The notes under the pieces: generated by a model
Told to the model about the DNA's origin: nothing
Database searches by the model: none
The model's input: only the letters and a program-made list of their open reading frames with translations
Made by a program: the position numbers and the translations under genes
From: Pseudomonas fluorescens HK44
GTDB taxonomy: Bacteria; Pseudomonadota; Gammaproteobacteria; Pseudomonadales; Pseudomonadaceae
Reading direction: 5' to 3'
NCBI RefSeq assembly: GCF_000217955.3
Contig: NZ_AFOY02000028.1
Span: 1 to 64,000, forward strand
Length of the DNA stretch: 64,000 nucleotides
Part shown: one piece after another, positions 31,803 through 40,616 of the stretch
Position numbering within the stretch: the first letter of the stretch is position 1
Layout of the letters: the number at the start of each line of letters is the position of its first letter

Positions 31803-32951
31803 TCAAAACGCGCTGCGAAAGATCTCCTCGATCTGCTGCTGATCCGCCGCCCGTGGATTGGTCAGGCCGCAGGCGTCTTTCAAGGCATTGGCGGCGAGGA
31901 TCGGAATGTCTTGCAGCTTGGCGCCGAGGTCGCGCAAACCGCCGGGAATCTCCACATCCCTGGCCAACGCGCGGATCGCCACGATGGCCGCCTGGGCGCC
32001 CTCTTGCGAACTGATTCCGAGCGCGTCGGCCCCCAGAGCCTGCGCCACCACCGCCAGGCGTTCGGCGCACACTGGCGCGTTGAAGCTCTGCACGTGCGGC
32101 AGCAGTACCGCGTTGCACACACCGTGGGGCAAGTCATAAAAACCGCCCAACTGGTGCGCCATTGCATGCACAAACCCCAGCGAAGCATTGTTGAATGCCA
32201 TGCCGGCGAGGAACTGCGCATACGCCATGTTTTCCCGGGCGATCATGTCGCTGCCGTCGTGCACGGCCAGGCGCAGGTTGCGGCTGATCAGCTCGATGGC
32301 TTTCAGTGCGCAGGCGTCGGTGATCGGGTTGGCGGCCGTGGAAACGTAAGCTTCGATGGCGTGGGTCAAGGCGTCCATGCCGGTTGCTGCGGTCAGGCCC
32401 TTGGGCATGGCCGCCATCAGCGTCGGGTCGTTGACCGACAGCAGCGGCGTGACATTGCGGTCAACGATGGCCATTTTCACGTGGCGCGATTCGTCGGTGA
32501 TGATGCAGAAACGGGTCATCTCGCTGGCGGTGCCCGCGGTGGTGTTGATCGCGATCAGCGGCAATTGCGGCTTGGCTGATTGGTCGACGCCCTCGTAATC
32601 GGCAATCTTGCCGCCGTTGGTGGCGCACAACGCGATGCCTTTGGCGCAATCGTGGGGTGAGCCGCCGCCCAGGGAAACTACGCAATCACACTGGCTGCGC
32701 CGGAGCAGTTCCAGGCCGCTTTCGACGTTGGCGATGCTCGGGTTCGGTTTGGCACCGTCGAATATCACCGAGTCGATGTCCTGCATCGCCAGTTTGTCAG
32801 CGATCAACCCTGCCACGCCAGCCTTGGCCAATCCAGCGTCCGTCACGATCAAGGCCTTGCGAAAACCATAGTTGCGAATGGCGTTCATGGCTTCGTCGAG
32901 GCAACCGGTGCCCATGATGTTCACGGCAGGAATGAAAAACGTGCTGGTCAT
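31803..32951 (-). CDS. Iron-containing alcohol dehydrogenase
   Basis: 382 residues from ATG 32,951. Group III ADH: GGGSPHDCAKGIAL (NAD-binding), INTTAGTASEMTRFCIITD, and the metal site Asp/His in GMDALTHAIEAYVS, GFVHAMAHQLGGFYDLPHG (His residues). Closest pattern is YiaY/FucO-like, NAD+ dependent, for ethanol or similar short alcohols. GAGGATTGGTG precedes the start. Confidence 0.93.
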   Translation of the reverse strand: MTSTFFIPAVNIMGTGCLDEAMNAIRNYGFRKALIVTDAGLAKAGVAGLIADKLAMQDIDSVIFDGAKPNPSIANVESGLELLRRSQCDCVVSLGGGSPHDCAKGIALCATNGGKIADYEGVDQSAKPQLPLIAINTTAGTASEMTRFCIITDESRHVKMAIVDRNVTPLLSVNDPTLMAAMPKGLTAATGMDALTHAIEAYVSTAANPITDACALKAIELISRNLRLAVHDGSDMIARENMAYAQFLAGMAFNNASLGFVHAMAHQLGGFYDLPHGVCNAVLLPHVQSFNAPVCAERLAVVAQALGADALGISSQEGAQAAIVAIRALARDVEIPGGLRDLGAKLQDIPILAANALKDACGLTNPRAADQQQIEEIFRSAF

Positions 32952-33105
32952 CACCAATCCTCTTCGATAGGGCCGAACCGGCAACCCCGATTCAGCGCAG
33001 GCCCAAAGGATCGACCCATCCGTTACCGCGCATCTTGATCTGGCTCAACACCCGGTCGTGATAAAGTCTGCGCCCTGCACTCCACCCGTTTGAGATGACC
33101 GACGC

Positions 33106-34125
33106 ATGAGCGATTTCCAGGAATTTGATGCCCGACTAGAAGACTGGAATGCGTTGCGCGCAACCACCCCGTTCAGCGGCCTGCTGGTGGGCAATGGCGC
33201 CAGCCGTGCGGTGTGGGATGATTTTGGTTACGACTCGCTGTTCGAGAACGCCCGCACGGTCGAAGAAAAGCCGTTGAGCCAGTCCGAACTGAGCGTGTTC
33301 GACGCGATGCAAACCCGCAGTTTCGAGCAAGTGCTGAGCGCACTGAAAACCACCAGCCGGGTCAACAAGGCCCTGGCCGTGAGCTCTGCCGCACCGCGCA
33401 ATCGCTACTACGCGATCAAGGAAGCGCTGATCAACACCGTGCACGCGGTGCATATCCCGTGGCGCCTGGTGCAGGCCTCAAGCCTGGCGGCGATCAATCA
33501 GGAGTTGAGTACCTATCCGACGGTGTTCACCACCAACTACGACCTGCTCAATTACTGGGCGATCCAGCACCAACCCGACGTCATCAATGACCTGTTTCAC
33601 GGCACCGAGCCGAGCTTCGACCTGAGCGCCAGCACCGCGGATAAAACCCGCCTGCTCTACCTGCACGGCGGCTTGCATCTGGTGCGCAACCAGGACGGCA
33701 CCGCACGCAAACTGACCTCGACAGAGGGCACGCTGCTGGGCAGTTTTGCGATCAACAACACGATCAAGACGCTGGACGACGTGCCGCTGTTCGTCAGCGA
33801 AGGCAGCTCTGAAGACAAGCTCAAGACCATCCGCAGTTCGGATTACCTGTCGTTCTGCTATGACCAGTTACTCAAGCAAAGCGACGCGCTGTGCATCTTC
33901 GGCCACAGCCTGGGCAAGCAGGACACTCACATCGTTCATGCCCTGCGCCAGGCGAAACCGAAGACCGTGGCCGTCTCGATTTACCCGCGCAGCGCGGCGT
34001 TCATCCAGAGCCAGAAGCGGCATTACACGAAGGTGTTTGAAGGGACTGGTGTGGAGTTGAGGTTTTTTGATTCGAAGAGCCATGCGTTGGGTAGCCCGAA
34101 GTTATCCATTCCAGTCGAGGTTTAG
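33106..34125 (+). CDS. DUF4917-family protein with SIR2-like motifs
   Basis: 339 residues. Motifs in order: LLVGNGAS (about 26-33), TVFTTNYDLLNYW (139-151), LLYLHGGLHL (183-192) and CIFGHSLGKQDTHIVHAL (264-281). This order (GNGxS, TTNYD, LHG, FGxSLxxxD) is that of SIR2-like NAD-binding domains such as those in SIR2_2 effector proteins. No transmembrane segment and no fused effector. It might hydrolyse NAD+ or bind a nucleotide; that is inference. Stands alone, start ATG after ATGACCGACGC. Confidence 0.85.
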   Translation: MSDFQEFDARLEDWNALRATTPFSGLLVGNGASRAVWDDFGYDSLFENARTVEEKPLSQSELSVFDAMQTRSFEQVLSALKTTSRVNKALAVSSAAPRNRYYAIKEALINTVHAVHIPWRLVQASSLAAINQELSTYPTVFTTNYDLLNYWAIQHQPDVINDLFHGTEPSFDLSASTADKTRLLYLHGGLHLVRNQDGTARKLTSTEGTLLGSFAINNTIKTLDDVPLFVSEGSSEDKLKTIRSSDYLSFCYDQLLKQSDALCIFGHSLGKQDTHIVHALRQAKPKTVAVSIYPRSAAFIQSQKRHYTKVFEGTGVELRFFDSKSHALGSPKLSIPVEV

Positions 34126-34143
34126 TGGCGCCGGGAGCGACGC

Positions 34144-34161
34144 CATCGCGAGCAGGCTCGC
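34144..34161. repeat. Single REP-like palindrome
   Basis: CATCGCGAGCAGGCTCGC directly after the DUF4917 stop, matching the conserved core of Pseudomonas REP elements; only one arm pair is visible. Confidence 0.55.
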
Positions 34162-34183
34162 ACACAGGGGATTTTCAGGGTAT

Positions 34184-34528
34184 TCAAAGCACCGGCAAGG
34201 TTTTGTCCTTGATCACCTTGGTCGGTCCGTTGGCCTTGACGCTGGCGATGCCTTTTTCCCGTACGGCGTCGGAAGAATAAGCCTCGCTGCTGCCGATAAT
34301 CTGATGATTGGCAGCCTTGAGATTGAAGTAAGGATGACCATCCTTGGTGGTTTTTTTCTCGTAGCGTTCATCCAGTGGGCTATTGGCCTGAACCGAGGCG
34401 ATGCCGTCATCGGCGGCGCTGCGCGTGGTGTACAGCTCGCTGGTGAGAATGGTCTCGGCGTTGGCCGCTTTCAGCACAAAGCGAAACTGGCCAGTGATGC
34501 TTTTGCTCAACTCGTACCATCCGGACAT
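34184..34528 (-). CDS. YegP-family protein (two DUF1508 repeats)
   Basis: 114 residues from ATG 34,528 (AAGGAGAAAAAGC upstream). Tandem DUF1508 units: WYELSKSITGQFRFVLKAAN...ILTSELY and a second PYFNLKAANHQIIGSSEAYSS, each ending in GIASV(K/Q)AN. Small cytosolic protein of unknown function, commonly stress or stationary-phase induced. Confidence 0.9.
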   Translation of the reverse strand: MSGWYELSKSITGQFRFVLKAANAETILTSELYTTRSAADDGIASVQANSPLDERYEKKTTKDGHPYFNLKAANHQIIGSSEAYSSDAVREKGIASVKANGPTKVIKDKTLPVL

Positions 34529-34585
34529 GCTTTTTCTCCTTCGCGATTGAGGGGGTTCGCGCTTCAGAGTAAAGACCACGCCACC

Positions 34586-34891
34586 CTACTTCACCACCGT
34601 GCGCACCACCGACAACTCCGGCGTCGTCACCCGGCGCTGGCTCAGGTAACGTGTGCAGCTGACCCGCAGGAACGAGGCGAAATTCACCACTTCGCCCCGG
34701 TAGTCCATCACCTCTTCATAGAGCTTGGCGATCAACTGGTTGGTGGTCATGCCATCGACCTCGGCGATCTCGCTGAGGATGTCCCAGAACTGGTTTTCCA
34801 GCCGCAGCGTGGTCACCACCCCGCAGATGCGCAGCGAGCGCGAGCGTGACTCGTACAGGATCGGGTCGGCTTTGACGTACAGCTCGCACAT
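34586..34891 (-). CDS. Ribbon-helix-helix domain protein
   Basis: 101 residues from ATG 34,891. SRSLRICGVVTTLRLENQFWDILSEIAEVDGMTTNQLIAKL is the RHH_4 pattern (beta strand VTTLRLE, then two helices). It is likely a small DNA-binding regulator; located 14 bases after the DJ-1 gene on the same strand. Confidence 0.85.
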   Translation of the reverse strand: MCELYVKADPILYESRSRSLRICGVVTTLRLENQFWDILSEIAEVDGMTTNQLIAKLYEEVMDYRGEVVNFASFLRVSCTRYLSQRRVTTPELSVVRTVVK

Positions 34892-34905
34892 GCGCAGGCC
34901 TCCGC

Positions 34906-35487
34906 TTACAAGGTGATTGTGGTGCCCAGCAGACCGAGGAAACCGGCCAGCCAGCTCGGGTGTGCCGGCCAGGCTGGAGCCGTCGCCAGATTGCCCTGAA
35001 CGTGACCTTGCGTCACCGCAATATCGATGAACGTGCCACCGGCCAAACGCACTTCTGGCGCGCAGGCGGGATAAGCGCTGCATTCGCGGCCTTCAAGAAT
35101 CCCCGCCGCCGCCAACAATTGCGCACCATGGCAGACCGCCGCAATCGGTTTGCCGGCCTTGTCGAAGGCTTGCACCAGTTGCAGGACTTTTTCGTTCAGG
35201 CGCAGGTATTCCGGCGACCGACCACCCGGCACCAGCAACGCGTCGTAGTCCGCGGCATCGACCTTGGCGAAGTCAAAGTTCAGCGCGAACAGGTGACCGG
35301 GTTTCTCGCTGTAGGTCTGGTCGCCTTCGAAGTCATGGATCGCGGTGCGAACGGTCTGCCCGGCGGTTTTGTCGGGGCACACTGCGTGCACCGTATGACC
35401 GACCATCAGCAACGCCTGAAACGGCACCATCACTTCGTAGTCTTCGACGTAATCGCCGACCAGCATCAGAATTTTTTTCGCGGCCAT
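34906..35487 (-). CDS. DJ-1/PfpI-family protein
   Basis: 193 residues. Nucleophile elbow AAVCHGAQLL (Cys about 118), with Glu15 (DYVEDYE) and LVPGGRSPEYLR. It belongs to the PfpI/YhbO-like glyoxalase, deglycase or protease-like group; exact chemistry unknown. AGAGGAGTCATCCCC precedes the ATG. First gene of a possible operon with the RHH gene. Confidence 0.9.
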   Translation of the reverse strand: MAAKKILMLVGDYVEDYEVMVPFQALLMVGHTVHAVCPDKTAGQTVRTAIHDFEGDQTYSEKPGHLFALNFDFAKVDAADYDALLVPGGRSPEYLRLNEKVLQLVQAFDKAGKPIAAVCHGAQLLAAAGILEGRECSAYPACAPEVRLAGGTFIDIAVTQGHVQGNLATAPAWPAHPSWLAGFLGLLGTTITL

Positions 35488-35874
35488 GGGGATGACTCCT
35501 CTGGTAAAAACGTGGGCAGGAAGGAGTATTCAAGGTAGTCCGAATCCAGCGGGACGGGTAATAACCAGCTACTACGAGTAGCAAGTCAAATGAGTGGTCT
35601 GGAAATATTTCTGTGGCGAGGGAGCTTGCTCCCGCTGGGTCGCGTAGCGGCCCCAAAACCATGCACCACTGTATTTCAGACAAACCGAGTCAAGCTTCTT
35701 ACGACTGCTTCGCCCGAACGCGGACCGGCCGACGGGAGCAAGCTCCCTCGCCACGCGGTCGGTGCTGTACTTCAAACTGTACGTGTCACTCTGTGCCTAG
35801 CTGTAGCAGCGCTGCGCTCCAGGTTTATGGCTAGATGAACGCTCTCCCGCCACTTTCGAATTCTGGTTACCGTT
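35488..35874. other. 387-base intergenic region holding a REP pair
   Basis: Aside from the REP pair (35,613-35,754) I see only the divergent promoters of the DJ-1 and EamA genes; no small gene is convincing. Confidence 0.5.
35613..35754. repeat. REP-type inverted repeat pair (GTGGCGAGGGAGCTTGC type)
   Basis: GTGGCGAGGGAGCTTGCTCC and its inverted copy GGAGCAAGCTCCCTCGCCAC bracket about 100 bases that include GTCGCGTAGCGGCCCC. Same family as 38,106-38,235 and closely related to 42,936-43,065. Confidence 0.88.
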
Positions 35875-36795
35875 ATGTCCTCGCGCGAAAACACCGGCAT
35901 GGCTCTGGGCCTGCTCGGCGTCGTCATCTTCAGCCTGACCCTGCCCTTCACCCGGATCGTGGTGCAAGAAGTCCATCCGCTGCTCAATGGTCTGGGCCGA
36001 GCGTTGTTCGCGGCGATTCCGGCGGCGATGTTGTTGCTCTGGCGGCGAGAGAAATGGCCGACCTGGAAACAGGTCAAAGGCCTGACGTTGGTGATCGCTG
36101 GAGTGATTCTCGGTTTCCCGGTGCTCTCGGCCTGGGCCATGCAAACGCTGCCGGCGTCTCATGGCGCACTGGTCAACGGTTTACAGCCATTGTGCGTGGC
36201 GCTGTATGCGGCGTGGTTGTCCCATGAGCGGCCGTCGAAAGCCTTCTGGGCTTGTGCCGCATTGGGCAGCGCGTTGGTCCTGGGTTACGCGTTGATCAGC
36301 GGTGCCGGAAGTATCCAGGCCGGTGATTTATTGATGCTTGGGGCAATTGCCATCGGTGGTCTGGGTTACGCCGAAGGTGGCCGGTTGGCCAAGGAGATGG
36401 GCGGCTGGCAGGTGATCTGCTGGGCGCTGGTGCTGTCGACACCGCTGTTGATCGGCCCGGTGACATACCTGGCGCTGCAGCACCAAGGCGAGATTTCGGC
36501 GAAAACCTGGTGGGCCTTCGGTTACGTGTCGCTGTTCTCGCAGTTCATCGGCTTCTTCGCCTGGTACGCCGGACTGGCGATGGGTGGCATCGCCCGGGTC
36601 AGTCAGATCCAGCTGCTGCAGATCTTCTTCACCATCGCCTTCTCGGCGCTGTTCTTCGGTGAACACATCGAACCGATTACCTGGCTGTTTGCGGTCGGGG
36701 TGATTGTCACCGTGATGCTCGGGCGCAAGACGGCGGTGCGCCCGGCACAACCAGGCACGTTACCGACAGGTATTCAGATCAAACCGTTCAAATAA
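35875..36795 (+). CDS. EamA/DMT-family transporter
   Basis: 306 residues, ten hydrophobic segments in two EamA repeats (FTRIVVQEVHPLLNGLGRALFA ... GLGYAEGGRLAKEM...). Likely exports a metabolite; substrate unknown. The C-terminus overlaps the convergent methyltransferase stop by 8 bases. Confidence 0.9.
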   Translation: MSSRENTGMALGLLGVVIFSLTLPFTRIVVQEVHPLLNGLGRALFAAIPAAMLLLWRREKWPTWKQVKGLTLVIAGVILGFPVLSAWAMQTLPASHGALVNGLQPLCVALYAAWLSHERPSKAFWACAALGSALVLGYALISGAGSIQAGDLLMLGAIAIGGLGYAEGGRLAKEMGGWQVICWALVLSTPLLIGPVTYLALQHQGEISAKTWWAFGYVSLFSQFIGFFAWYAGLAMGGIARVSQIQLLQIFFTIAFSALFFGEHIEPITWLFAVGVIVTVMLGRKTAVRPAQPGTLPTGIQIKPFK

Positions 36796-38005
36796 GCAGC
36801 CCATCGGCCCGCAGCAGGGTTTCCAGACAATGCTCGGTGATGTGGTAGAACGCCTTGAGCTCCTGGATTTTTACCAATAGCTGCGCCGGGTCCACCGGCT
36901 CAGCGCGTTTGACCGCCAGGATCATCTTGTTCTTGTTGGTGTGGTCCAGAGAGATGAACTCGAACACCTTGGTTTCATACCCGCAGGCCTCGAGGAACAA
37001 CGCCCGCAGACTGTCGGTGACCATTTCGGCCTGCTGCCCCAGGTGCAAACCGTATTGCAGCATCGGCTTGAGCAGCGCCGGGCTCTGGATTTGCAGGCGA
37101 ATCTGCTTATGGCAGCACGGCGAACACATGATGATCGCCGCACCGGAACGAATGCCGGTGTGGATCGCGTAGTCGGTGGCGATGTCACAGGCATGCAGGG
37201 CGATCATCACGTCCAGCTCGCTCGGCGCCACGCTACGTACATCACCACATTTGAACACCAGCCCCGGATGCTCCAGGCGCGCGGCAGCGGTGTTGCACAG
37301 GGTAACCATGTCTTCGCGCAACTCGACGCCAGTGACCATACCTTCGGCGTGCAAGGTGTTGCGCAGGTAATCGTGAATGGCGAAGGTCAGGTAGCCCTTG
37401 CCTGAACCGAAGTCCGCCACCCGTACCGGTTTATCCAGCGCCAGCGGAGAAGACGTCAGCGCATGGCTGAAGACTTCGATGAACTTGTTGATCTGCTTCC
37501 ACTTGCGCGACATCGCCGGGATCAGCTCGTGCTTGCTGTTCGTTACACCGAGATCCGCGAGGAACGGCCGGGTCAGGTCAAGGAAGCGGTTCTTCTCGCG
37601 GTTGTGCTCGGCAGACGGCACTTCGCGCAGTTGCTGGGGCTTGCTCTTGAACAGCGAACTCTTGCCCTTCTTGCTGTATTCGAGCTGGGCTTCATCGGTC
37701 AGCGCCAGCAGGTGCGCGTTTTTGAAGTCCTGTGGCAACAACGCGGCAATCGTCGCGATGCCCTCTTCGACCGGGAAATTCTTGGTGATGTCACGCGTCT
37801 TGTAGCGATAGACGAAGGACAGGCACGGCTGCTCCTTGACCGTCAGCTGCTTGATAATGATGCGCTGCAAGTCGACTTCAGCGCCGACGTACTTGGCCAG
37901 TACCAGTTTGATGAAGGCCTTCTGCGTCAGGCTGGTGCTCAGCAGGTCGATGAATTGCGCGTGATGATCCGGCGTGAGGCTGGCGGGAGTTGCGGTAACT
38001 GACAT
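36788..38005 (-). CDS. Class I SAM-dependent methyltransferase (DUF/Methyltransf_32-like)
   Basis: 405 residues from ATG 38,005. SAM site VADFGSGKGYLTFAIHDYL; GVELREDM; the next motif IALHACDIATDYAIHTG and a CSPCCHK segment are typical of the Methyltransf_32 family, which often act on RNA or protein. No membrane segment. The earlier in-frame ATG at 38,158 lies in a REP and is not used. Confidence 0.88.
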   Translation of the reverse strand: MSVTATPASLTPDHHAQFIDLLSTSLTQKAFIKLVLAKYVGAEVDLQRIIIKQLTVKEQPCLSFVYRYKTRDITKNFPVEEGIATIAALLPQDFKNAHLLALTDEAQLEYSKKGKSSLFKSKPQQLREVPSAEHNREKNRFLDLTRPFLADLGVTNSKHELIPAMSRKWKQINKFIEVFSHALTSSPLALDKPVRVADFGSGKGYLTFAIHDYLRNTLHAEGMVTGVELREDMVTLCNTAAARLEHPGLVFKCGDVRSVAPSELDVMIALHACDIATDYAIHTGIRSGAAIIMCSPCCHKQIRLQIQSPALLKPMLQYGLHLGQQAEMVTDSLRALFLEACGYETKVFEFISLDHTNKNKMILAVKRAEPVDPAQLLVKIQELKAFYHITEHCLETLLRADGLLI

Positions 38006-38105
38006 GTAAAAAAACGCCTCGGGCGGTGCGGATCGGGGAATGACCGGTATTTTAGGGGGGATGGCGCGTCGGGACACGCAGTTATTTACGAACGGTGCAC
38101 ATCCT

Positions 38106-38235
38106 GTGGCGAGGGAGCTTGCTCCCGCTCGGTTGCGAAGCAGCCGCAAGACAGGCAACCGCGATGACCTGATGGACCATGTTTGCTGGTTTTAGGGCCG
38201 CTTCGCGCCCCAGCGGGAGCAAGCTCCCTCGCCAC
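38106..38235. repeat. REP-type inverted repeat pair
   Basis: GTGGCGAGGGAGCTTGCTCC with inverted partner GGAGCAAGCTCCCTCGCCAC; encloses GGTTGCGAAGCAGCCGC and CCGCTTCGCG sub-palindromes. Same family as at 35,613. Confidence 0.88.
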
Positions 38236-38267
38236 AAAGTTCCCGGTTCTAAATCCCAGAACCAGCT

Positions 38268-38885
38268 TCAGCCCAGAACCACCAATCGATTCGGCAACTC
38301 ATTGCGCGCCTGCGTCACCGGCACATGCACCTTGAGCAGTTCGCCACAGGCCTCGATGCAGGTGACAAAGCCCTGCAGCGTCTGGCCCTGTTTCACCTGC
38401 CGGGTGAAGGCTGCGACGATCGGGTCCCAATTTTTGTTATCCAGCCTCCGGGAAATCCCTTCGTCCACCAGAATCTCCACATAACGCTCGGCTTCGCAGA
38501 CGAAAATCAGCACGCCGGTGCCGCCGACGGTGTGGTGCAGGTTCTGCTCCAGAAACTGCCGGCGCGCCAGGTTCGAGGCGCGCCAGTGGCGCACCGACCG
38601 CGGGATCAGGTGGGTGGTGATCGACGGAATCCGGAACACCAGGCACAGCACGATGAAACTCACCCACTGCACCAGCAGCAAGGTGTGCATGTTCAGCCAG
38701 CCGGAAACGTAGTGCACGATGCCCGGCACGATCAGCGCCAGCAGGCTGGCCCAGAGCAGCGGGATGTACGCGTAGTCGTCGGCCCGGGCCGCGAGCACGG
38801 TGACCAGTTCAGCGTCGGTGTCGCGCTCGACACGCGCGATGGCCTCGGCGACTTTGCGCTGTTCGTGTTCCGTCAGTAATGCCAT
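38268..38885 (-). CDS. TPM-domain membrane protein
   Basis: 205 residues. TPM (TLP18.3/Psb32/MOLO) domain with two or three hydrophobic helices in the middle (YIPLLWASLLALIVPGIVHYV, TLLLVQWVSFIVLCLVF), VGGTGVLIFVCEAERYVEILVDEGIS and WDPIVAAFTRQVKQGQ. Third gene of the LemA-TPM-TPM operon on the minus strand. Confidence 0.88.
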   Translation of the reverse strand: MALLTEHEQRKVAEAIARVERDTDAELVTVLAARADDYAYIPLLWASLLALIVPGIVHYVSGWLNMHTLLLVQWVSFIVLCLVFRIPSITTHLIPRSVRHWRASNLARRQFLEQNLHHTVGGTGVLIFVCEAERYVEILVDEGISRRLDNKNWDPIVAAFTRQVKQGQTLQGFVTCIEACGELLKVHVPVTQARNELPNRLVVLG

Positions 38886-38913
38886 GGTTTTGAATGCTCA
38901 CTCATTATTGTTA

Positions 38914-39666
38914 TCACCAGCCGCCCGACGAACCGCCGCCCCCGAAACTGCCCCCTCCGCCACTGAAGCCGCCGCCCCCTCCGAAGCCACCACCAAAGCC
39001 TCCGCCACCAAACCCGCCGGAACCCCCGCGACCGCCGCTACGGGGCAGGATGCCGAGCATCTGCAAGATAAAAATCGTCAGGATAAACAGGACCGCAAAA
39101 AAAACGAACAATGTCGGATGACGCCCGATAAAGTCGCTACTCCGATCACCGCCCGAATCATAAATCGTCGACGGTTCATCCAGTGGGTTGCCGCCCAGTA
39201 CCACCAGCATCGCGGCAACGCCGTCACTGATGCCTTTGCTGAAATTGCCGGACTTGAACGCCGGAGTGATCACTTGATTGATGATCACCGAGCTTTGCGC
39301 ATCGGTCAGCCGATCCTCCAGGCCATATCCGACCTCGATCCGCAGTTTGCGCTCAGCGCGAGCGACGATCAGCAACGCACCGTTGTTCTTGTCCTTTTGA
39401 CCGATGCCCCAGTAACGCCCCAGTTGATAACCATAGTCGTCGATGCTGGTGCCTTGCAGGTCCGGCAGCGTCACCACCACCAACTGTTCGCCGGTGGCCT
39501 GTTCGTGGGCCTGGAGCTGCTGGGTCAGTTGCTCGCGCACCGCCGGCTCGATCATCTGGGCGTTATCCACCACCCGACCGGTCAACGCCGGAAACTTCAG
39601 CTCGGCCTGAGTGGTGATGGAAAAGATCCAAAGCATCACCACCAGGCTGATTTTCAAAACGCGCAT
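38914..39666 (-). CDS. Secreted/membrane TPM-domain protein with Gly-rich tail (YgcG-like)
   Basis: 250 residues from ATG 39,666 (GAGGTGCCA upstream). Signal peptide, then TPM: FPALTGRVVDNAQMIEP, VVTLPDLQGTSIDDYGYQLGRYWGIG, LRIEVGYGLEDRLTD. A transmembrane helix (LFVFFAVLFILTIFILQM) and a 40-residue Gly/Phe/Ser tail follow (GGFGGGGFGGGFGG...). Middle gene of the operon. Confidence 0.92.
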   Translation of the reverse strand: MRVLKISLVVMLWIFSITTQAELKFPALTGRVVDNAQMIEPAVREQLTQQLQAHEQATGEQLVVVTLPDLQGTSIDDYGYQLGRYWGIGQKDKNNGALLIVARAERKLRIEVGYGLEDRLTDAQSSVIINQVITPAFKSGNFSKGISDGVAAMLVVLGGNPLDEPSTIYDSGGDRSSDFIGRHPTLFVFFAVLFILTIFILQMLGILPRSGGRGGSGGFGGGGFGGGFGGGGGFSGGGGSFGGGGSSGGW

Positions 39667-39767
39667 TGGCACCTCATCCCTAATGGCTCATGCCTCATGG
39701 CTCTTTCCTCATGATTCATGGGGTGGTATCCCGACAGCACTGAAAGCCCGCCGGGAACCTGCGCTGA

Positions 39768-40376
39768 TCAGAACTTCACTTGCGGCGCCTTGTCGGCACC
39801 CGGGCTGGTGGCCTCGAAGGTGTCGCGCAACGGCAGGTCGCTGTACAGCACGCTGTGCCACAAACGGCCAGGGAACGTCCGCAGTTCGGTGTTGTAGTTC
39901 TGCACCGCCAGGATGAAATCCCGGCGCGCCACGGCGATACGGTTCTCGGTGCCTTCCAGTTGCGATTGCAGCGCCAGGAAGTTCTGGTTGGCCTTCAGGT
40001 CCGGATAACGCTCGGACACCACCATCAAACGACTGAGGGCGCCGCTGAGCTGATCCTGGGCCTGCTGGAACTGTTTGAGTTTTTCCGGGTTGTCGAGGGT
40101 GCTGGCATCGACCTGGATAGAGGTCGCCTTGGCCCGCGCTTCGACCACCGCCGTCAGGGTCTCCTCTTCATGCCTGGCGTAACCTCTGACCGTTTCCACC
40201 AGGTTGGGGATCAGGTCGGCGCGACGCTGGTACTGGTTCTGCACTTGCGACCAGGCCGCCTTGGCCTGTTCGTCGAGGGTCGGAATGGTGTTGATGCCAC
40301 AGCCGGCCAGAACCGTGCCGAGCACTATCAACACCGCGATTTGCCAGCCCGAACGATAGCGCTGTTGTACATTCAT
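39768..40376 (-). CDS. lemA: LemA-family lipoprotein
   Basis: 202 residues from ATG 40,376. Lipobox VLAGC (Cys near 26). LemA core: IPTLDEQAKAAWSQVQNQYQRRADLIPNLVETVRGYA..., ERYPDLKANQNFLALQSQLEGTENRI, and RDFILAVQNYNTELRTFPGRLW. First gene of lemA-TPM-TPM; the gap to the next is ~100 bases. Function unknown beyond the frequent TPM partnership. Confidence 0.93.
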   Translation of the reverse strand: MNVQQRYRSGWQIAVLIVLGTVLAGCGINTIPTLDEQAKAAWSQVQNQYQRRADLIPNLVETVRGYARHEEETLTAVVEARAKATSIQVDASTLDNPEKLKQFQQAQDQLSGALSRLMVVSERYPDLKANQNFLALQSQLEGTENRIAVARRDFILAVQNYNTELRTFPGRLWHSVLYSDLPLRDTFEATSPGADKAPQVKF

Positions 40377-40616
40377 GCGAGTGATGCTCCCTTGCCCATT
40401 ACCCTGGAAATATTCCTGCGCGCCTTCAACTCGAACTCTTGGGGCATAATCCCCCCCCGCCACTGGATTGCATCGGGCCAATCGGCTAAAAGATGCCCAG
40501 CGCAAAAAGAGTTTAGAGGTTTGCTGCATTTAGTCGAACAACAACAGACGCCCCCTAATTTTTGGCTGACCGGCGCGTAACCACTGCGTCCGTTTAGGCT
40601 TTTGAGAAAACTATTC

